Shown: in pieces, positions 49,597 through 62,814 of the stretch
Layout: the number at the start of each line of letters is the position of its first letter
Position numbering within the stretch: the first letter of the stretch is position 1
Source of the DNA: Amblyomma americanum
Lineage: Eukaryota > Arthropoda > Arachnida > Ixodida > Ixodidae
Assembly (NCBI RefSeq): GCF_052857255.1
Contig: NC_135504.1
Span: forward strand, 148,082,121 to 148,146,120
Reading direction: 5' to 3'
DNA length: 64,000 bases
The notes under the pieces: generated by a model
Seen by the model: only the letters and a program-made list of their open reading frames with translations
The model's database searches: none
Told to the model about the DNA's origin: nothing
Translations under genes and position numbers: made by a program

Positions 49597-52500
49597 ATAC
49601 GTGCTTTTCGCGCAGTTATAAGAGAAAAAAGTTTTGACGCGTATCACATGGACACTTGCAAAACCGATGTGTTGTGATTTAGGTCGTTTCGGTCTAAAAC
49701 AGCTTGTTTCTTTGTATTAGGCACGAATACATGCTTTTCGCGCAGTTGTGAGAAAAAGTTTTGACGCGTGTCACAGGGACACTTGTAAAACCGATGCGTT
49801 CAGATCTAGCTCGTTTTGGTCTAAAACAGCTTGTTTGTGATTTAGCTCGTTTCGGTCTAAACAGCTTGTTTCGTTGTATTAAGCAAGAATACATGCTTTT
49901 CGCGCAGTCACAAGAGAAAAAGTTTTGACGCGTGTCACAGGGACACTTGTAAAACCGATGTGTTCAGATTTACCTCGTTTCTGTCTAAAACAACTTTTTC
50001 GTTGGATTAAGCAAGAATACATGCTTTTCGCGCAGTTATAAGAGAAAAAATTTTGACGCGTATCACATGGACACTTGTAAAACCGATGTGTTCAGATCTA
50101 GCTCTTTTTGGTCTAAAACAGCTTGTTTCGTTGTATTAAGTAGGAATACAATCTTTTCGCGCAGTTATAAGAGAAAAAGTTTTGACGCGTATCACATGGA
50201 CACTTTTAAAACCGATGTGTTCAGATTTAGCTCGTTTCGGTCTAAAACCGCTTGTTTCGTTGTATTAAGCACGAATACATGCTTTTAGCGCAGTTATAAG
50301 AGAAAAAGTTTTGACGCGTATCACATGGACACTTGTAAAACCGATGTGTTCAGATCTAGCTCATCTAGGTCTAAAACAGCTTGTTTCGTTGTATTAAGCA
50401 CGAATACATGCTTTTCAGGCAGTTATAAGAGAAAAAGTTTTGACGCGTGTCACAGGGACACTTGTAAAACCGATGTGTTCAGATTTAGCTCATCTCGGTC
50501 TAAAACAGCTAGTTTCGTTGTATTAAGCACGAATACATGCTTTTCGCGCAGTTATAGGAGAAAAAGTTTTGACGCGTATCACGTGGATACTTGTAAAACC
50601 GATGTGTTTCGATATAGCTCGTTTTGGTATAAAACCGCTTGTTTCGTTGTTTTAAGCAAGAATACGTGCTTTTCGCGTAGTTATAGAAAGAAAAAAGTTT
50701 TGACGCGTTACACAGGGACACTTGTAAAACCGATGGTTCAGATTTAGCTCGTTTCGGTCTAAAACAGCTTGTTTCGTTGCATTAAGCACGAATACATGCT
50801 TTTAGCGCAGTTATAAGAGAAAGAGTTTTGACGCGTATCACATGGACACTTGTAATACCGATGTGTTCAGATCTAGCTCATCTCGGTCTAAAACAGCTTG
50901 TTTCGTTGTATTAAGCACGAATACATGCTTTTCGCGCAGGTATAAGAGAAAAAGTTTTGACGCGTGTCACAGGGACACTTGTAAAACCGATGTGTTCAGA
51001 TTTAGCTCATCTCGGTCTAAAACAGCTAGTTTCGTTGTATTAAGCACGAATACATGCTTTTCGCGCAGTTATATGAGAAAAAGTTTTGACGCGTATCAGA
51101 GGAACACATGTAAAACCGATGTGTTGTGATTTAGCTCGTTTCGGTCTAAAACAGCTTCTTTCATTGTATTAAGCACGAATGCATGCTTTTCGCGCAGTTA
51201 TAAGAGAAAAAGTTTTGACGCGTATCACATGGACACTTCTAAAACCGATGTGTTCAGATCTTGCTCGTTTTGGTCTAAAACAGCTTGTTTTGTTGTATTA
51301 AGCACAAAGAGATGCTTTTCGCGCAGTTATAAGAGAAAAAGTTTTGACGCGTATCACATGGACACATTTAAAACCGATGTGTTCAGATTTAGCTCGTTTC
51401 GGTCTGAAACAGCTTGTTTCGTTGTATTAAGCAAGAATACATGCTTTTCGCGGAGTTATAAGAGAAAAAGTTTTGACGCGTTTCACAGGGACACTTGTAA
51501 AACCGATGTGTTCAGATTTAGCTCGTGTCGGTCTAAAACAGCTTGTTTCGTTGTATTAAGCACGAATGCATGCTTTTCGCGCAGTTATAAGAGAAAAAGT
51601 TTTGACGCGTATCACATGGACACTTCTAAAACCGATGTGTTCAGATCTAGCTCGTTTCGGTCTAAAACAGCTTGTTTCGTTGTATTAAGCACGAATACAT
51701 GCTCTTAGCGCAGTTATAAGAGAAAAAGTTTCGACGCGTATCACATGGACACTTGTAAAACCGATGTGTTCAAATCTAGCTCGTTTTGGTCTAAAACAGC
51801 TTGTTTCGCTGTATTAAGCAAGAATACAATGCTTTTCGTGCAGTTATAGGAGAAAAAGTTTTGACGCGTTTCACAGGGACACTTGTAAAACCGATGTGTT
51901 CAGATTTAGCTCGTTTCGGTCTAAAACAACTTGTTTCGTTGTATTAAGCACGAATACATGCTTTTCGCGCAGTTATAAGAGAAAAAGTTTTGACGCGTAT
52001 CACGTGGATACTTGTAAAACCGATGTGTTTAGATATAGCTCGTTTTGGTATAAAACCGCTTGTTTCGTTGTTTTAAGCAAGAATACGTGCTTTTCGCGTA
52101 GTTATAGAAGAAAAAGTTTTGACGCGTTTCACAGGGACACATTTAAAACCGATGTGTCTAGATTTAGCTCGTTTCGGTCTAAAACAGCTTGTTACGTTGT
52201 ATTAAGCACGAATACATGCTTTTCGCGCAGTTATAAGAGAAAAAGTTTTGACGCCTATCACATGGACACTTGTAAAACCGATGTGTTCAGATCTAGCTCG
52301 TTTTGGTCTAAAACAGCTTGTTTCGTTGTATTAAGCAAGAATACAATGCTTTTCGCGCAGTTATAAGAGAAAAAGTTTTGACGCGTTTCACAGGGACACT
52401 TGTAAAACCGATGTGTTCAGATTTAGCTCGTTTCGGTCTAAAACAACTTGTTTCGTTGTATTAAGCACGAATACATGCTTTTCGCGCAGTTATAAGAGAA

Positions 52501-54052
52501 AAAGTTTTGACGCGTATCACGTGGATACTTGTAAAACCGATGTGTTTAGATATAGCTCGTTTTGGTATAAAACCGCTTGTTTCGTTGTTTTAAGCAAGAA
52601 TACGTGCTTTTCGCGTAGTTATAGAAGAAAACGTTTTGACGCGTTACACAGGGACACTTGTAAAACCGATGGTTCAGATTTAGCTCGTTTCGGTCTAAAA
52701 CAGCTTGTTTCGTTGTATTAAGCACGAATACATGCTTTTAGCGCAGTTATAAGAGAAAAAGTTTTGACGCGTATCACATGAACACTTGTAAAACCGATGT
52801 GTTCAGATCCAGCTCATCTCGGTCTAAAACAGCTCGTTTCGTTGTATTAAGCACGAATACATACTTTTCGCGCAGTTATAAGAGAAAAAAATTTGACGCG
52901 TGTCACAGGGACACTTGTAAAATCGATGTGTTCAGATTTAGCTCATCTCGGTCTAAAACAGCTAGTTTCGTTGTATTAAGCACGAATACATGCTTTTCGC
53001 GCAGTTATATGAGAAAAAGTTTTGACGCGTATCAGAGGAACACATGTAAAACCGATGTGTTGTGATTTAGCTCGTTTCGGTCTAAAACAGCTTGTTTCGT
53101 TGTATTAAGCACGAATGCATGCTTTTCGCGCAGTTATAAGAGAAAAAGTTTTGACGCGTATCACATGGACACTTCTAAAACCGATGTGTTCAGATCTTGC
53201 TCGTTTTGGTCTAAAACAGCTTGTTTTGTTGTATTAAGCACAAATAGATGCTTTTCGCGCAGTTATAAGAGAAAAAGTTTTGACGCGTGTCACAGGGACA
53301 CTTGTAAAACCGATGTGTTCAGATCTAGCTCGTTTTGGTCTAAAACAGCTTGTTTGTGATTTAGCTCGTTTCGGTCTAAACACCTTGTTTCGTTGTATTA
53401 AGCAAGAATACATGCTTTTCGCGCAGTCACAAGAGAAAAAGTTTTGACGCGTGTCACAGGGACACTTGTAAAACCGATGTGTTCAGATTTACCTCGTTTC
53501 GGTCTAAAACAGCTTTTTTGGTTGGAATAAGCAAGAATACATGCTTTTCGCGCAGTTATAAGAGAAAAAATTTTGACGCGTATCACATGGACACTTGTAA
53601 AACCGATGTGTTCAGATCTAGCTCTTTTTGGTCTAAAACAGCTTGTTTCGTTGTATTAAGTACGAATACAATCTTTTCGCGCAGTTATAAGAGAAAAAGT
53701 TTTGACGCGTATCACATGGACACTTTTAAAACCGATGTGTTCAGATTTAGCTCGTTTCGGTCTAAAACAGCTTGTTTCGTTGTATTAAGCACGAATACAT
53801 GCTTTTAGCGCAGTTATAAGAGAAAAAGTTTTGACGCGTATCACATGGACACTTGTAAAACCGATGTGTTCAGATCTAGCTCATCTAGGTCTAAAACAGC
53901 TTGTTTCGTTGTATTAAGCACGAATACATGCTTTTCGCGCAGTTATAAGAGAAAAAGTTTTGACGCGTGTCACAGGGACACTTGTAAAACCGATGTGTTC
54001 AGATTTAGCTCATGTAGGTCTAAAACAGCTAGTTTCGTTGTATTAAGCACGA
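49597..54052 (+). repeat. 4455-bp higher-order repeat, copy 1
   Basis: About 34 monomers plus the net gain from two 164-bp long monomers (49,758-49,921 and 53,277-53,440). Marks shared with copy 2 include 'cttttcaggcag', 'gtgtttcgatatag', 'gtaataccg', 'cgcgcaggtataag', 'cacaaagagatgc', 'cgcggagttataag', 'cttgttacgttg', 'gatccagctc', 'atacatactttt' and 'catgtaggtc'. This copy has local A and T run-length differences from copy 2 near 49,995 and 50,687-50,696. Confidence 0.9.
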
Positions 54053-57000
54053 ATACGTGCTTTTCGCGCAGTTATAAGAGAAAAAAGTTTTGACGCGTAT
54101 CACATGGACACTTGCAAAACCGATGTGTTGTGATTTAGGTCGTTTCGGTCTAAAACAGCTTGTTTCTTTGTATTAGGCACGAATACATGCTTTTCGCGCA
54201 GTTGTGAGAAAAAGTTTTGACGCGTGTCACAGGGACACTTGTAAAACCGATGCGTTCAGATCTAGCTCGTTTTGGTCTAAAACAGCTTGTTTGTGATTTA
54301 GCTCGTTTCGGTCTAAACAGCTTGTTTCGTTGTATTAAGCAAGAATACATGCTTTTCGCGCAGTCACAAGAGAAAAAGTTTTGACGCGTGTCACAGGGAC
54401 ACTTGTAAAACCGATGTGTTCAGATTTACCTCGTTTCTGTCTAAAACAACTTTTTTCGTTGGATTAAGCAAGAATACATGCTTTTCGCGCAGTTATAAGA
54501 GAAAAAATTTTGACGCGTATCACATGGACACTTGTAAAACCGATGTGTTCAGATCTAGCTCTTTTTGGTCTAAAACAGCTTGTTTCGTTGTATTAAGTAG
54601 GAATACAATCTTTTCGCGCAGTTATAAGAGAAAAAGTTTTGACGCGTATCACATGGACACTTTTAAAACCGATGTGTTCAGATTTAGCTCGTTTCGGTCT
54701 AAAACCGCTTGTTTCGTTGTATTAAGCACGAATACATGCTTTTAGCGCAGTTATAAGAGAAAAAGTTTTGACGCGTATCACATGGACACTTGTAAAACCG
54801 ATGTGTTCAGATCTAGCTCATCTAGGTCTAAAACAGCTTGTTTCGTTGTATTAAGCACGAATACATGCTTTTCAGGCAGTTATAAGAGAAAAAGTTTTGA
54901 CGCGTGTCACAGGGACACTTGTAAAACCGATGTGTTCAGATTTAGCTCATCTCGGTCTAAAACAGCTAGTTTCGTTGTATTAAGCACGAATACATGCTTT
55001 TCGCGCAGTTATAGGAGAAAAAGTTTTGACGCGTATCACGTGGATACTTGTAAAACCGATGTGTTTCGATATAGCTCGTTTTGGTATAAAACCGCTTGTT
55101 TCGTTGTTTTAAGCAAGAATACGTGCTTTTCGCGTAGTTATAGAAGAAAAAGTTTTGACGCGTTACACAGGGACACTTGTAAAACCGATGGTTCAGATTT
55201 AGCTCGTTTCGGTCTAAAACAGCTTGTTTCGTTGCATTAAGCACGAATACATGCTTTTAGCGCAGTTATAAGAGAAAGAGTTTTGACGCGTATCACATGG
55301 ACACTTGTAATACCGATGTGTTCAGATCTAGCTCATCTCGGTCTAAAACAGCTTGTTTCGTTGTATTAAGCACGAATACATGCTTTTCGCGCAGGTATAA
55401 GAGAAAAAGTTTTGACGCGTGTCACAGGGACACTTGTAAAACCGATGTGTTCAGATTTAGCTCATCTCGGTCTAAAACAGCTAGTTTCGTTGTATTAAGC
55501 ACGAATACATGCTTTTCGCGCAGTTATATGAGAAAAAGTTTTGACGCGTATCAGAGGAACACATGTAAAACCGATGTGTTGTGATTTAGCTCGTTTCGGT
55601 CTAAAACAGCTTCTTTCATTGTATTAAGCACGAATGCATGCTTTTCGCGCAGTTATAAGAGAAAAAGTTTTGACGCGTATCACATGGACACTTCTAAAAC
55701 CGATGTGTTCAGATCTTGCTCGTTTTGGTCTAAAACAGCTTGTTTTGTTGTATTAAGCACAAAGAGATGCTTTTCGCGCAGTTATAAGAGAAAAAGTTTT
55801 GACGCGTATCACATGGACACATTTAAAACCGATGTGTTCAGATTTAGCTCGTTTCGGTCTGAAACAGCTTGTTTCGTTGTATTAAGCAAGAATACATGCT
55901 TTTCGCGGAGTTATAAGAGAAAAAGTTTTGACGCGTTTCACAGGGACACTTGTAAAACCGATGTGTTCAGATTTAGCTCGTGTCGGTCTAAAACAGCTTG
56001 TTTCGTTGTATTAAGCACGAATGCATGCTTTTCGCGCAGTTATAAGAGAAAAAGTTTTGACGCGTATCACATGGACACTTCTAAAACCGATGTGTTCAGA
56101 TCTAGCTCGTTTCGGTCTAAAACAGCTTGTTTCGTTGTATTAAGCACGAATACATGCTCTTAGCGCAGTTATAAGAGAAAAAGTTTCGACGCGTATCACA
56201 TGGACACTTGTAAAACCGATGTGTTCAAATCTAGCTCGTTTTGGTCTAAAACAGCTTGTTTCGCTGTATTAAGCAAGAATACAATGCTTTTCGTGCAGTT
56301 ATAGGAGAAAAAGTTTTGACGCGTTTCACAGGGACACTTGTAAAACCGATGTGTTCAGATTTAGCTCGTTTCGGTCTAAAACAACTTGTTTCGTTGTATT
56401 AAGCACGAATACATGCTTTTCGCGCAGTTATAAGAGAAAAAGTTTTGACGCGTATCACGTGGATACTTGTAAAACCGATGTGTTTAGATATAGCTCGTTT
56501 TGGTATAAAACCGCTTGTTTCGTTGTTTTAAGCAAGAATACGTGCTTTTCGCGTAGTTATAGAAGAAAAAGTTTTGACGCGTTTCACAGGGACACATTTA
56601 AAACCGATGTGTCTAGATTTAGCTCGTTTCGGTCTAAAACAGCTTGTTACGTTGTATTAAGCACGAATACATGCTTTTCGCGCAGTTATAAGAGAAAAAG
56701 TTTTGACGCCTATCACATGGACACTTGTAAAACCGATGTGTTCAGATCTAGCTCGTTTTGGTCTAAAACAGCTTGTTTCGTTGTATTAAGCAAGAATACA
56801 ATGCTTTTCGCGCAGTTATAAGAGAAAAAGTTTTGACGCGTTTCACAGGGACACTTGTAAAACCGATGTGTTCAGATTTAGCTCGTTTCGGTCTAAAACA
56901 ACTTGTTTCGTTGTATTAAGCACGAATACATGCTTTTCGCGCAGTTATAAGAGAAAAAGTTTTGACGCGTATCACGTGGATACTTGTAAAACCGATGTGT

Positions 57001-58507
57001 TTAGATATAGCTCGTTTTGGTATAAAACCGCTTGTTTCGTTGTTTTAAGCAAGAATACGTGCTTTTCGCGTAGTTATAGAAGAAAACGTTTTGACGCGTT
57101 ACACAGGGACACTTGTAAAACCGATGGTTCAGATTTAGCTCGTTTCGGTCTAAAACAGCTTGTTTCGTTGTATTAAGCACGAATACATGCTTTTAGCGCA
57201 GTTATAAGAGAAAAAGTTTTGACGCGTATCACATGAACACTTGTAAAACCGATGTGTTCAGATCCAGCTCATCTCGGTCTAAAACAGCTCGTTTCGTTGT
57301 ATTAAGCACGAATACATACTTTTCGCGCAGTTATAAGAGAAAAAAATTTGACGCGTGTCACAGGGACACTTGTAAAATCGATGTGTTCAGATTTAGCTCA
57401 TCTCGGTCTAAAACAGCTAGTTTCGTTGTATTAAGCACGAATACATGCTTTTCGCGCAGTTATATGAGAAAAAGTTTTGACGCGTATCAGAGGAACACAT
57501 GTAAAACCGATGTGTTGTGATTTAGCTCGTTTCGGTCTAAAACAGCTTGTTTCGTTGTATTAAGCACGAATGCATGCTTTTCGCGCAGTTATAAGAGAAA
57601 AAGTTTTGACGCGTATCACATGGACACTTCTAAAACCGATGTGTTCAGATCTTGCTCGTTTTGGTCTAAAACAGCTTGTTTTGTTGTATTAAGCACAAAT
57701 AGATGCTTTTCGCGCAGTTATAAGAGAAAAAGTTTTGACGCGTGTCACAGGGACACTTGTAAAACCGATGTGTTCAGATCTAGCTCGTTTTGGTCTAAAA
57801 CAGCTTGTTTGTGATTTAGCTCGTTTCGGTCTAAACACCTTGTTTCGTTGTATTAAGCAAGAATACATGCTTTTCGCGCAGTCACAAGAGAAAAAGTTTT
57901 GACGCGTGTCACAGGGACACTTGTAAAACCGATGTGTTCAGATTTACCTCGTTTCGGTCTAAAACAGCTTTTTTGGTTGGAATAAGCAAGAATACATGCT
58001 TTTCGCGCAGTTATAAGAGAAAAAATTTTGACGCGTATCACATGGACACTTGTAAAACCGATGTGTTCAGATCTAGCTCTTTTTGGTCTAAAACAGCTTG
58101 TTTCGTTGTATTAAGTACGAATACAATCTTTTCGCGCAGTTATAAGAGAAAAAGTTTTGACGCGTATCACATGGACACTTTTAAAACCGATGTGTTCAGA
58201 TTTAGCTCGTTTCGGTCTAAAACAGCTTGTTTCGTTGTATTAAGCACGAATACATGCTTTTAGCGCAGTTATAAGAGAAAAAGTTTTGACGCGTATCACA
58301 TGGACACTTGTAAAACCGATGTGTTCAGATCTAGCTCATCTAGGTCTAAAACAGCTTGTTTCGTTGTATTAAGCACGAATACATGCTTTTCGCGCAGTTA
58401 TAAGAGAAAAAGTTTTGACGCGTGTCACAGGGACACTTGTAAAACCGATGTGTTCAGATTTAGCTCATGTAGGTCTAAAACAGCTAGTTTCGTTGTATTA
58501 AGCACGA
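54053..58507 (+). repeat. 4455-bp higher-order repeat, copy 2
   Basis: Follows copy 1 directly. The junction monomer has 'gaatacgtgc' as at 49,597, whereas the right end has 'gaatacatgc' and passes into a P-like stretch ('gatttaaatcg'), which fixes the right limit near 58,507. Long monomers lie at 54,214-54,377 and 57,732-57,895. Confidence 0.9.
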
Positions 58508-59640
58508 ATACATGCTTTTCGCGCAGTTATATGAGAAAAAGTTTTGACGCGTATCAGAGGAACACATGTAAAACCGATGTGTTGTGATTTAAATCGTTTC
58601 GGTCTAAAACAGCTTGTTTCGTTGTATTAAGCACGAATACATGCTTTTCGCGCAGTTATAAGAGAAAAAGTTTTGACGCGTTTCACAGGGACACTTGTAA
58701 AACCGATGTGTTCAGATTTAGCTCGTTTCGGTCTAAAACAACTTGTTTCGTTGTATTAAGCATCAATACATGCTTTTAGCGCAGTTATAAGAGAAGAAGT
58801 TTTGACGCGTATCACATGGACACTTGTAAAACCGATGTGTTCAGATCTAGCTCGTTTTGGTCTAAAACAGCTTGTTTCGTTGTATTAAGCACGAATACAT
58901 GCTTTTCGCGCTGTTATAAGAGAAAAAGTTTTGACGCGTATCAGAGGAAGACTTGTAAAACCGATGTGTTCAGATCTAGCTCGTTTCGTTCTAAAACAGC
59001 TTGTTTCGTTGTATTAAGCACGAATACATGCTCTTAGCGCAGTTATAAGAGAAAAAGTTTCCACGCGTATCACATGGACACTTGTAAAACCGATGTGTTC
59101 AGATCTAGCTCATCTCGGTCTAAAACAGCTAGTTTCGTTGTATTAAGCAAGAATACATGCTTTTCGCGCAGTTATAAGAGAAAAAGTTTTGACGCGTATC
59201 AGAGGAACACATGTAAAACCGATGTGTTGTGATTTAGCTCGTTTCGGTCTAAAACAGCTTGTTTCGTTGTATTAAGCACGAATACATGCTTTTCGCGCAG
59301 TTATAAGAGAAAAAGTTTTGACGCATGTCACAGGGACACTTGTAAAACCGGTGTTCAGATTTACCTCGTTTCGGACTAAAACAGCTTGTTTCGTTGGATT
59401 AAGCACGAATACATGCTTTTCGCGCAGTTATAAGAGAAAAAAGTTTTGACGCGTATCACATGGACACATTTAAAACCGATGTTTTCAGATTTAGCTCGTT
59501 TCGGTTTAAAACAGCTTGTTTCGTTGTATTAAGCAAGAATACATGCTTTTCGCGCAGTTATAAGAGAAAAAGATTTGTCGCGTTTCACAGGGACACTTGT
59601 AAAACCGATGTGTTCAGATTTAGCTCGTTTCGGTCTAAAA
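58508..59640 (+). repeat. Satellite stretch related to cassettes P and Q
   Basis: Units with 'gatttaaatcg', 'gagaagaagttttg' and 'cgcgctgttataag' match 26.7 kb and 27.2-27.5 kb in order. Private changes include 'aagcatcaatac' and 'gtttccacgcg'. Confidence 0.75.
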
Positions 59641-60084
59641 CAACTTTTTCGTTGTATTAAGCACGAATACATGCTTTTCGCGCAGTTATAAGAGAAAAAG
59701 TTTTGACGCGTGTCACAGGGACACTTGTAAAACCGATGTGTTTAGATATAGCTCGTTTTGGTATAAAACAGCTTGTTTCGTTGTTTTAAGCAAGAATACG
59801 TGCTTTTCGCGTAGTTATAGAAGAAAAAGTTCTGACGCGTATTAGAGGGACTTGTAAAACCGATGTGTTCAGATTTAGCTCATCTCGGTCTAAAACAGCT
59901 TGTTTCGTTGTATTAAGCACGAATACATGCTTTTCGCGCAATTATAAGAGAAAAAGTTTTGACGCGTATCAGAGGAAGACTTGTAAAACCGATATGTTCA
60001 GATCTAGCTCGTTTTGGTCTAAAACAACTTGTTTCGTTGTATTAAGCACGAATACATGCTTTTAGCGCAGTTATAAGAGAAAAA

Positions 60085-60178
60085 GTTTTGACGCGTATCA
60101 CATGGACACTTGTAAAACCGATGTGTTCAGATCTAGCTCATCCCGGTATACATGCTTTTCGCGCAGTTATAAGAAAAA
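60085..60178 (+). repeat. Truncated 94-bp monomer
   Basis: 'agctcatcccggtat' jumps directly to 'acatgcttttcgcg', losing about 33 bp from the 'ctaaaacag' to 'gcacgaat' part. A further short loss gives 'ataagaaaaag'. The unit measures 94 bp. It lacks the 'tttcgttgtatt' motif. Only one copy was seen. Confidence 0.85.
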
Positions 60179-60564
60179 GTTTTGACGCGTGTCACAGGGA
60201 CACTTGTGAAACCGATGTGTTCAGATTTACCTCGTTTCGGTCTAAAACAGCCTGTTTCGTTGGATTAAGCACGAATACGTGCTTTTCTCGCAGTCATAAG
60301 AGAAAAAGTTTTGACGCGTGTCACAGGGACACTTGTAAAACCGATGTGTTCAGATATAGCCTGTTTTGGTCTAAAACAGCTTGTTTCGTTGTATTAGGCA
60401 CGAATACATGCTTTTCGCGCAGTTATAAGAGAAAAAGTTTTCACGCGTGTCACAGGGACACTGTAAAACCGATGTGTTCAGATTTACCTCGTTTTGGTCT
60501 AAAACAGCTTGTTTCGTTGGATTAAGCACGAATACATGCTTTTCGCGCAGTCATAAGAGAAAAA

Positions 60565-60673
60565 GTTTTGACGCGTGTCACAGGGACACTTGTAAAACCG
60601 ATGTGTTCAGACTTACCTTGTTTCGTTGTATTAAGCACGAATACAAGCTTTTCGCGCAGTTATAAGAGAAAAA
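60565..60673 (+). repeat. 109-bp monomer with 20-bp deletion, copy 1
   Basis: 'gttcagacttacc' runs straight into 'ttgtttcgttg', losing 20 bp that normally hold 'tcgtttcgg' and 'ctaaaacag'. It is followed by 'aatacaagctttt', where most units have 'aatacatgctttt'. Confidence 0.87.
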
Positions 60674-61693
60674 GTTTTGACGCCTGTCACAGAGACACTT
60701 GTAGAACCGATGTGTTCAGATTTAACTCGTTTCGGTCTAAAACAGCTTGTTTCGTTGGATTAAGCACGAACACCTGCTTTTCGCGCAGTTATAAGAGAAA
60801 AAGTTTTGACGCGTGTCACAGAGACACTTGTAGAACCGATGTGTTCAGATTTACCTCGTTTCGGTCTAAAACAGCTTGTTTCGTTGTATTAAGCAAGAAT
60901 ACATGCTTTTCGCGCAGTTATAAGAGAAAAAGTTTTGACGCGTGTCACAGGGACACTTGTAAAACCGATGTGTTCAGATATAGCTCGTTTTGGTATAAAA
61001 CAACTTGTTTCGTTGTTTTAGTCACGAATACATGCTTTTCGCGCATTTATAGAAGAAAAAGTTTTGACGCGTATTAGAGGGACACTTGTAAAACCGATAT
61101 GTTCAGATTTAGCTCATCTCGGTCTAAAACAGCTTGTTTCGTTGTATTAAGCACGAATACATGCTTGTCGCGCAGTTATAAGAGAAACAGTTTTGACGCA
61201 TATCAGAGGAACACTTGTAAAACCGATGTGTTGTGATTTAGCTCGCTTCGGTCTAAAACAGCTTGTTTCGTTGTATTAAGCACGAATACAAGCTTTTCGC
61301 GCAGTTATAAGAGAAAAAGTTTTGACGCGTATCAGAGGAACGCTTGTAAAACCGATGTGTTGTGATTTAGCTCGTTTCGGTCTAAAACAGCTAGTTTTGT
61401 TGTTTTAAGCACGAATACGTGCGTTTTCGCGCAGTTATAAGAGAAAAAGTCTTGACGCGTATCAGAGGAACACTTGTAAAACCGATGTGTTGTGAGTTCG
61501 CTCGTTTCGGTCTAAAACAGCTTGTTTCGTTGTATTAAGCAAGAATACATTCTTTTCGCGCAGTTATAAGACGCGTATCACATGGACACTTGTAAAACCG
61601 ATGTGTTCAGATTTACCTCGTTTCGGTCTAAAACAGCTTGTTTCGTTGTATTAAGCACGAATACATGCTTTTCGCGCAGTTATAAGAGAAAAA

Positions 61694-61802
61694 GTTTTGA
61701 CGCGTGTCACAGGGACACTTGTAAAACCGATGTGTTCAGACTTACCTTGTTTCGTTGTATTAAGCACGAATACAAGCTTTTCGCGCAGTTATAAGAGAAA
61801 AA
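61694..61802 (+). repeat. 109-bp monomer with 20-bp deletion, copy 2
   Basis: Same 20-bp deletion and same 'aatacaagctttt' mark as at 60,565, and again followed by a unit beginning 'gacgcctgtcacagagac'. Confidence 0.87.
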
Positions 61803-62705
61803 GTTTTGACGCCTGTCACAGAGACACTTGTAGAACCGATGTGTTCAGATCTAGCTCGTTTTGGTCTAAAACAGCTTGTTTCGTTGTATTAAGAACGAAT
61901 ACAAGCTTTTCGCGCAGTTATAAGAGAAAAAGTTTTGACGCGTATCAGAGGAAGACTTGTAAAACCGATGTGTTCAGATCTAGCTCGATTCGGTCTAAAA
62001 CAGCTTGTTTCGTTGTACTAAGCACGAATACATGCTCTTAGCGCAGTTATAAGAGAAAAATTTTCGACGCGTATCACATGGACACTTGTAAAACCGATGT
62101 GTTCAAATCTAGCTCGTTTTGGTCTAAAACAGCTTGATTCGTTGTATTAAGCAAGAATACAATGCTTTTCGCGCAGTTATAAGAGAAAAAGTTTTGACGC
62201 GTTTCACAGGGACACTTGTAAAACCGATGTGTTCAGATTTAGCTCGTTTCGGTCTAAAACAACTTGTTTCGTTGTATTAAGCACGAATACATGCTTTTCG
62301 CGCAGTTATAAGAGAAAAAGTTTTGACCCGTATCACGTGGATACTTGTAAAACCGATGTGTTTAGATATAGCTCGTTTTGGTATAAAACCGCTTGTTTCG
62401 TTGTTTTAAGCAAGAATACGGGCTTTTCGCGTAGTTATAGAAGAAAAAGTTTTGACGCGTTTCACAGGGACACATTTAAAACCGATGTGTCTGATTTAGC
62501 TCGTTTCGGTCTAAAACAGCTTGTTTCGTTGTATTAAGCACGAATACATGCTTTTCGCGCAGTTATAAGAGAAAAAGTTTTGACGCCTATCACATGGACA
62601 CTTGTAAAACCGATGTGTTCAGATCTAGCTCGTTTTGGTCTAAAACAGCTTGTTTCGTTGTATTAAGCACGAATACATGCTTTTCGCGCAGTTATAAGAG
62701 AAAAT

Positions 62706-62814
62706 GTTTTGACGCGTGTCACAGGGACACTTGTAAAACCGATGTGTTTAGACTTACCTTGTTTCGTTGTATTAAGCACGAATACAAGCTTTTCGCGCAG
62801 TTATAAGAGAAAAA
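62706..62814 (+). repeat. 109-bp monomer with 20-bp deletion, copy 3
   Basis: Same deletion and following unit as the other two copies. Private change: 'gtgtttagacttacc' where they have 'gtgttcagacttacc'. The preceding unit has 'gagaaaatgttttg'. Confidence 0.87.
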
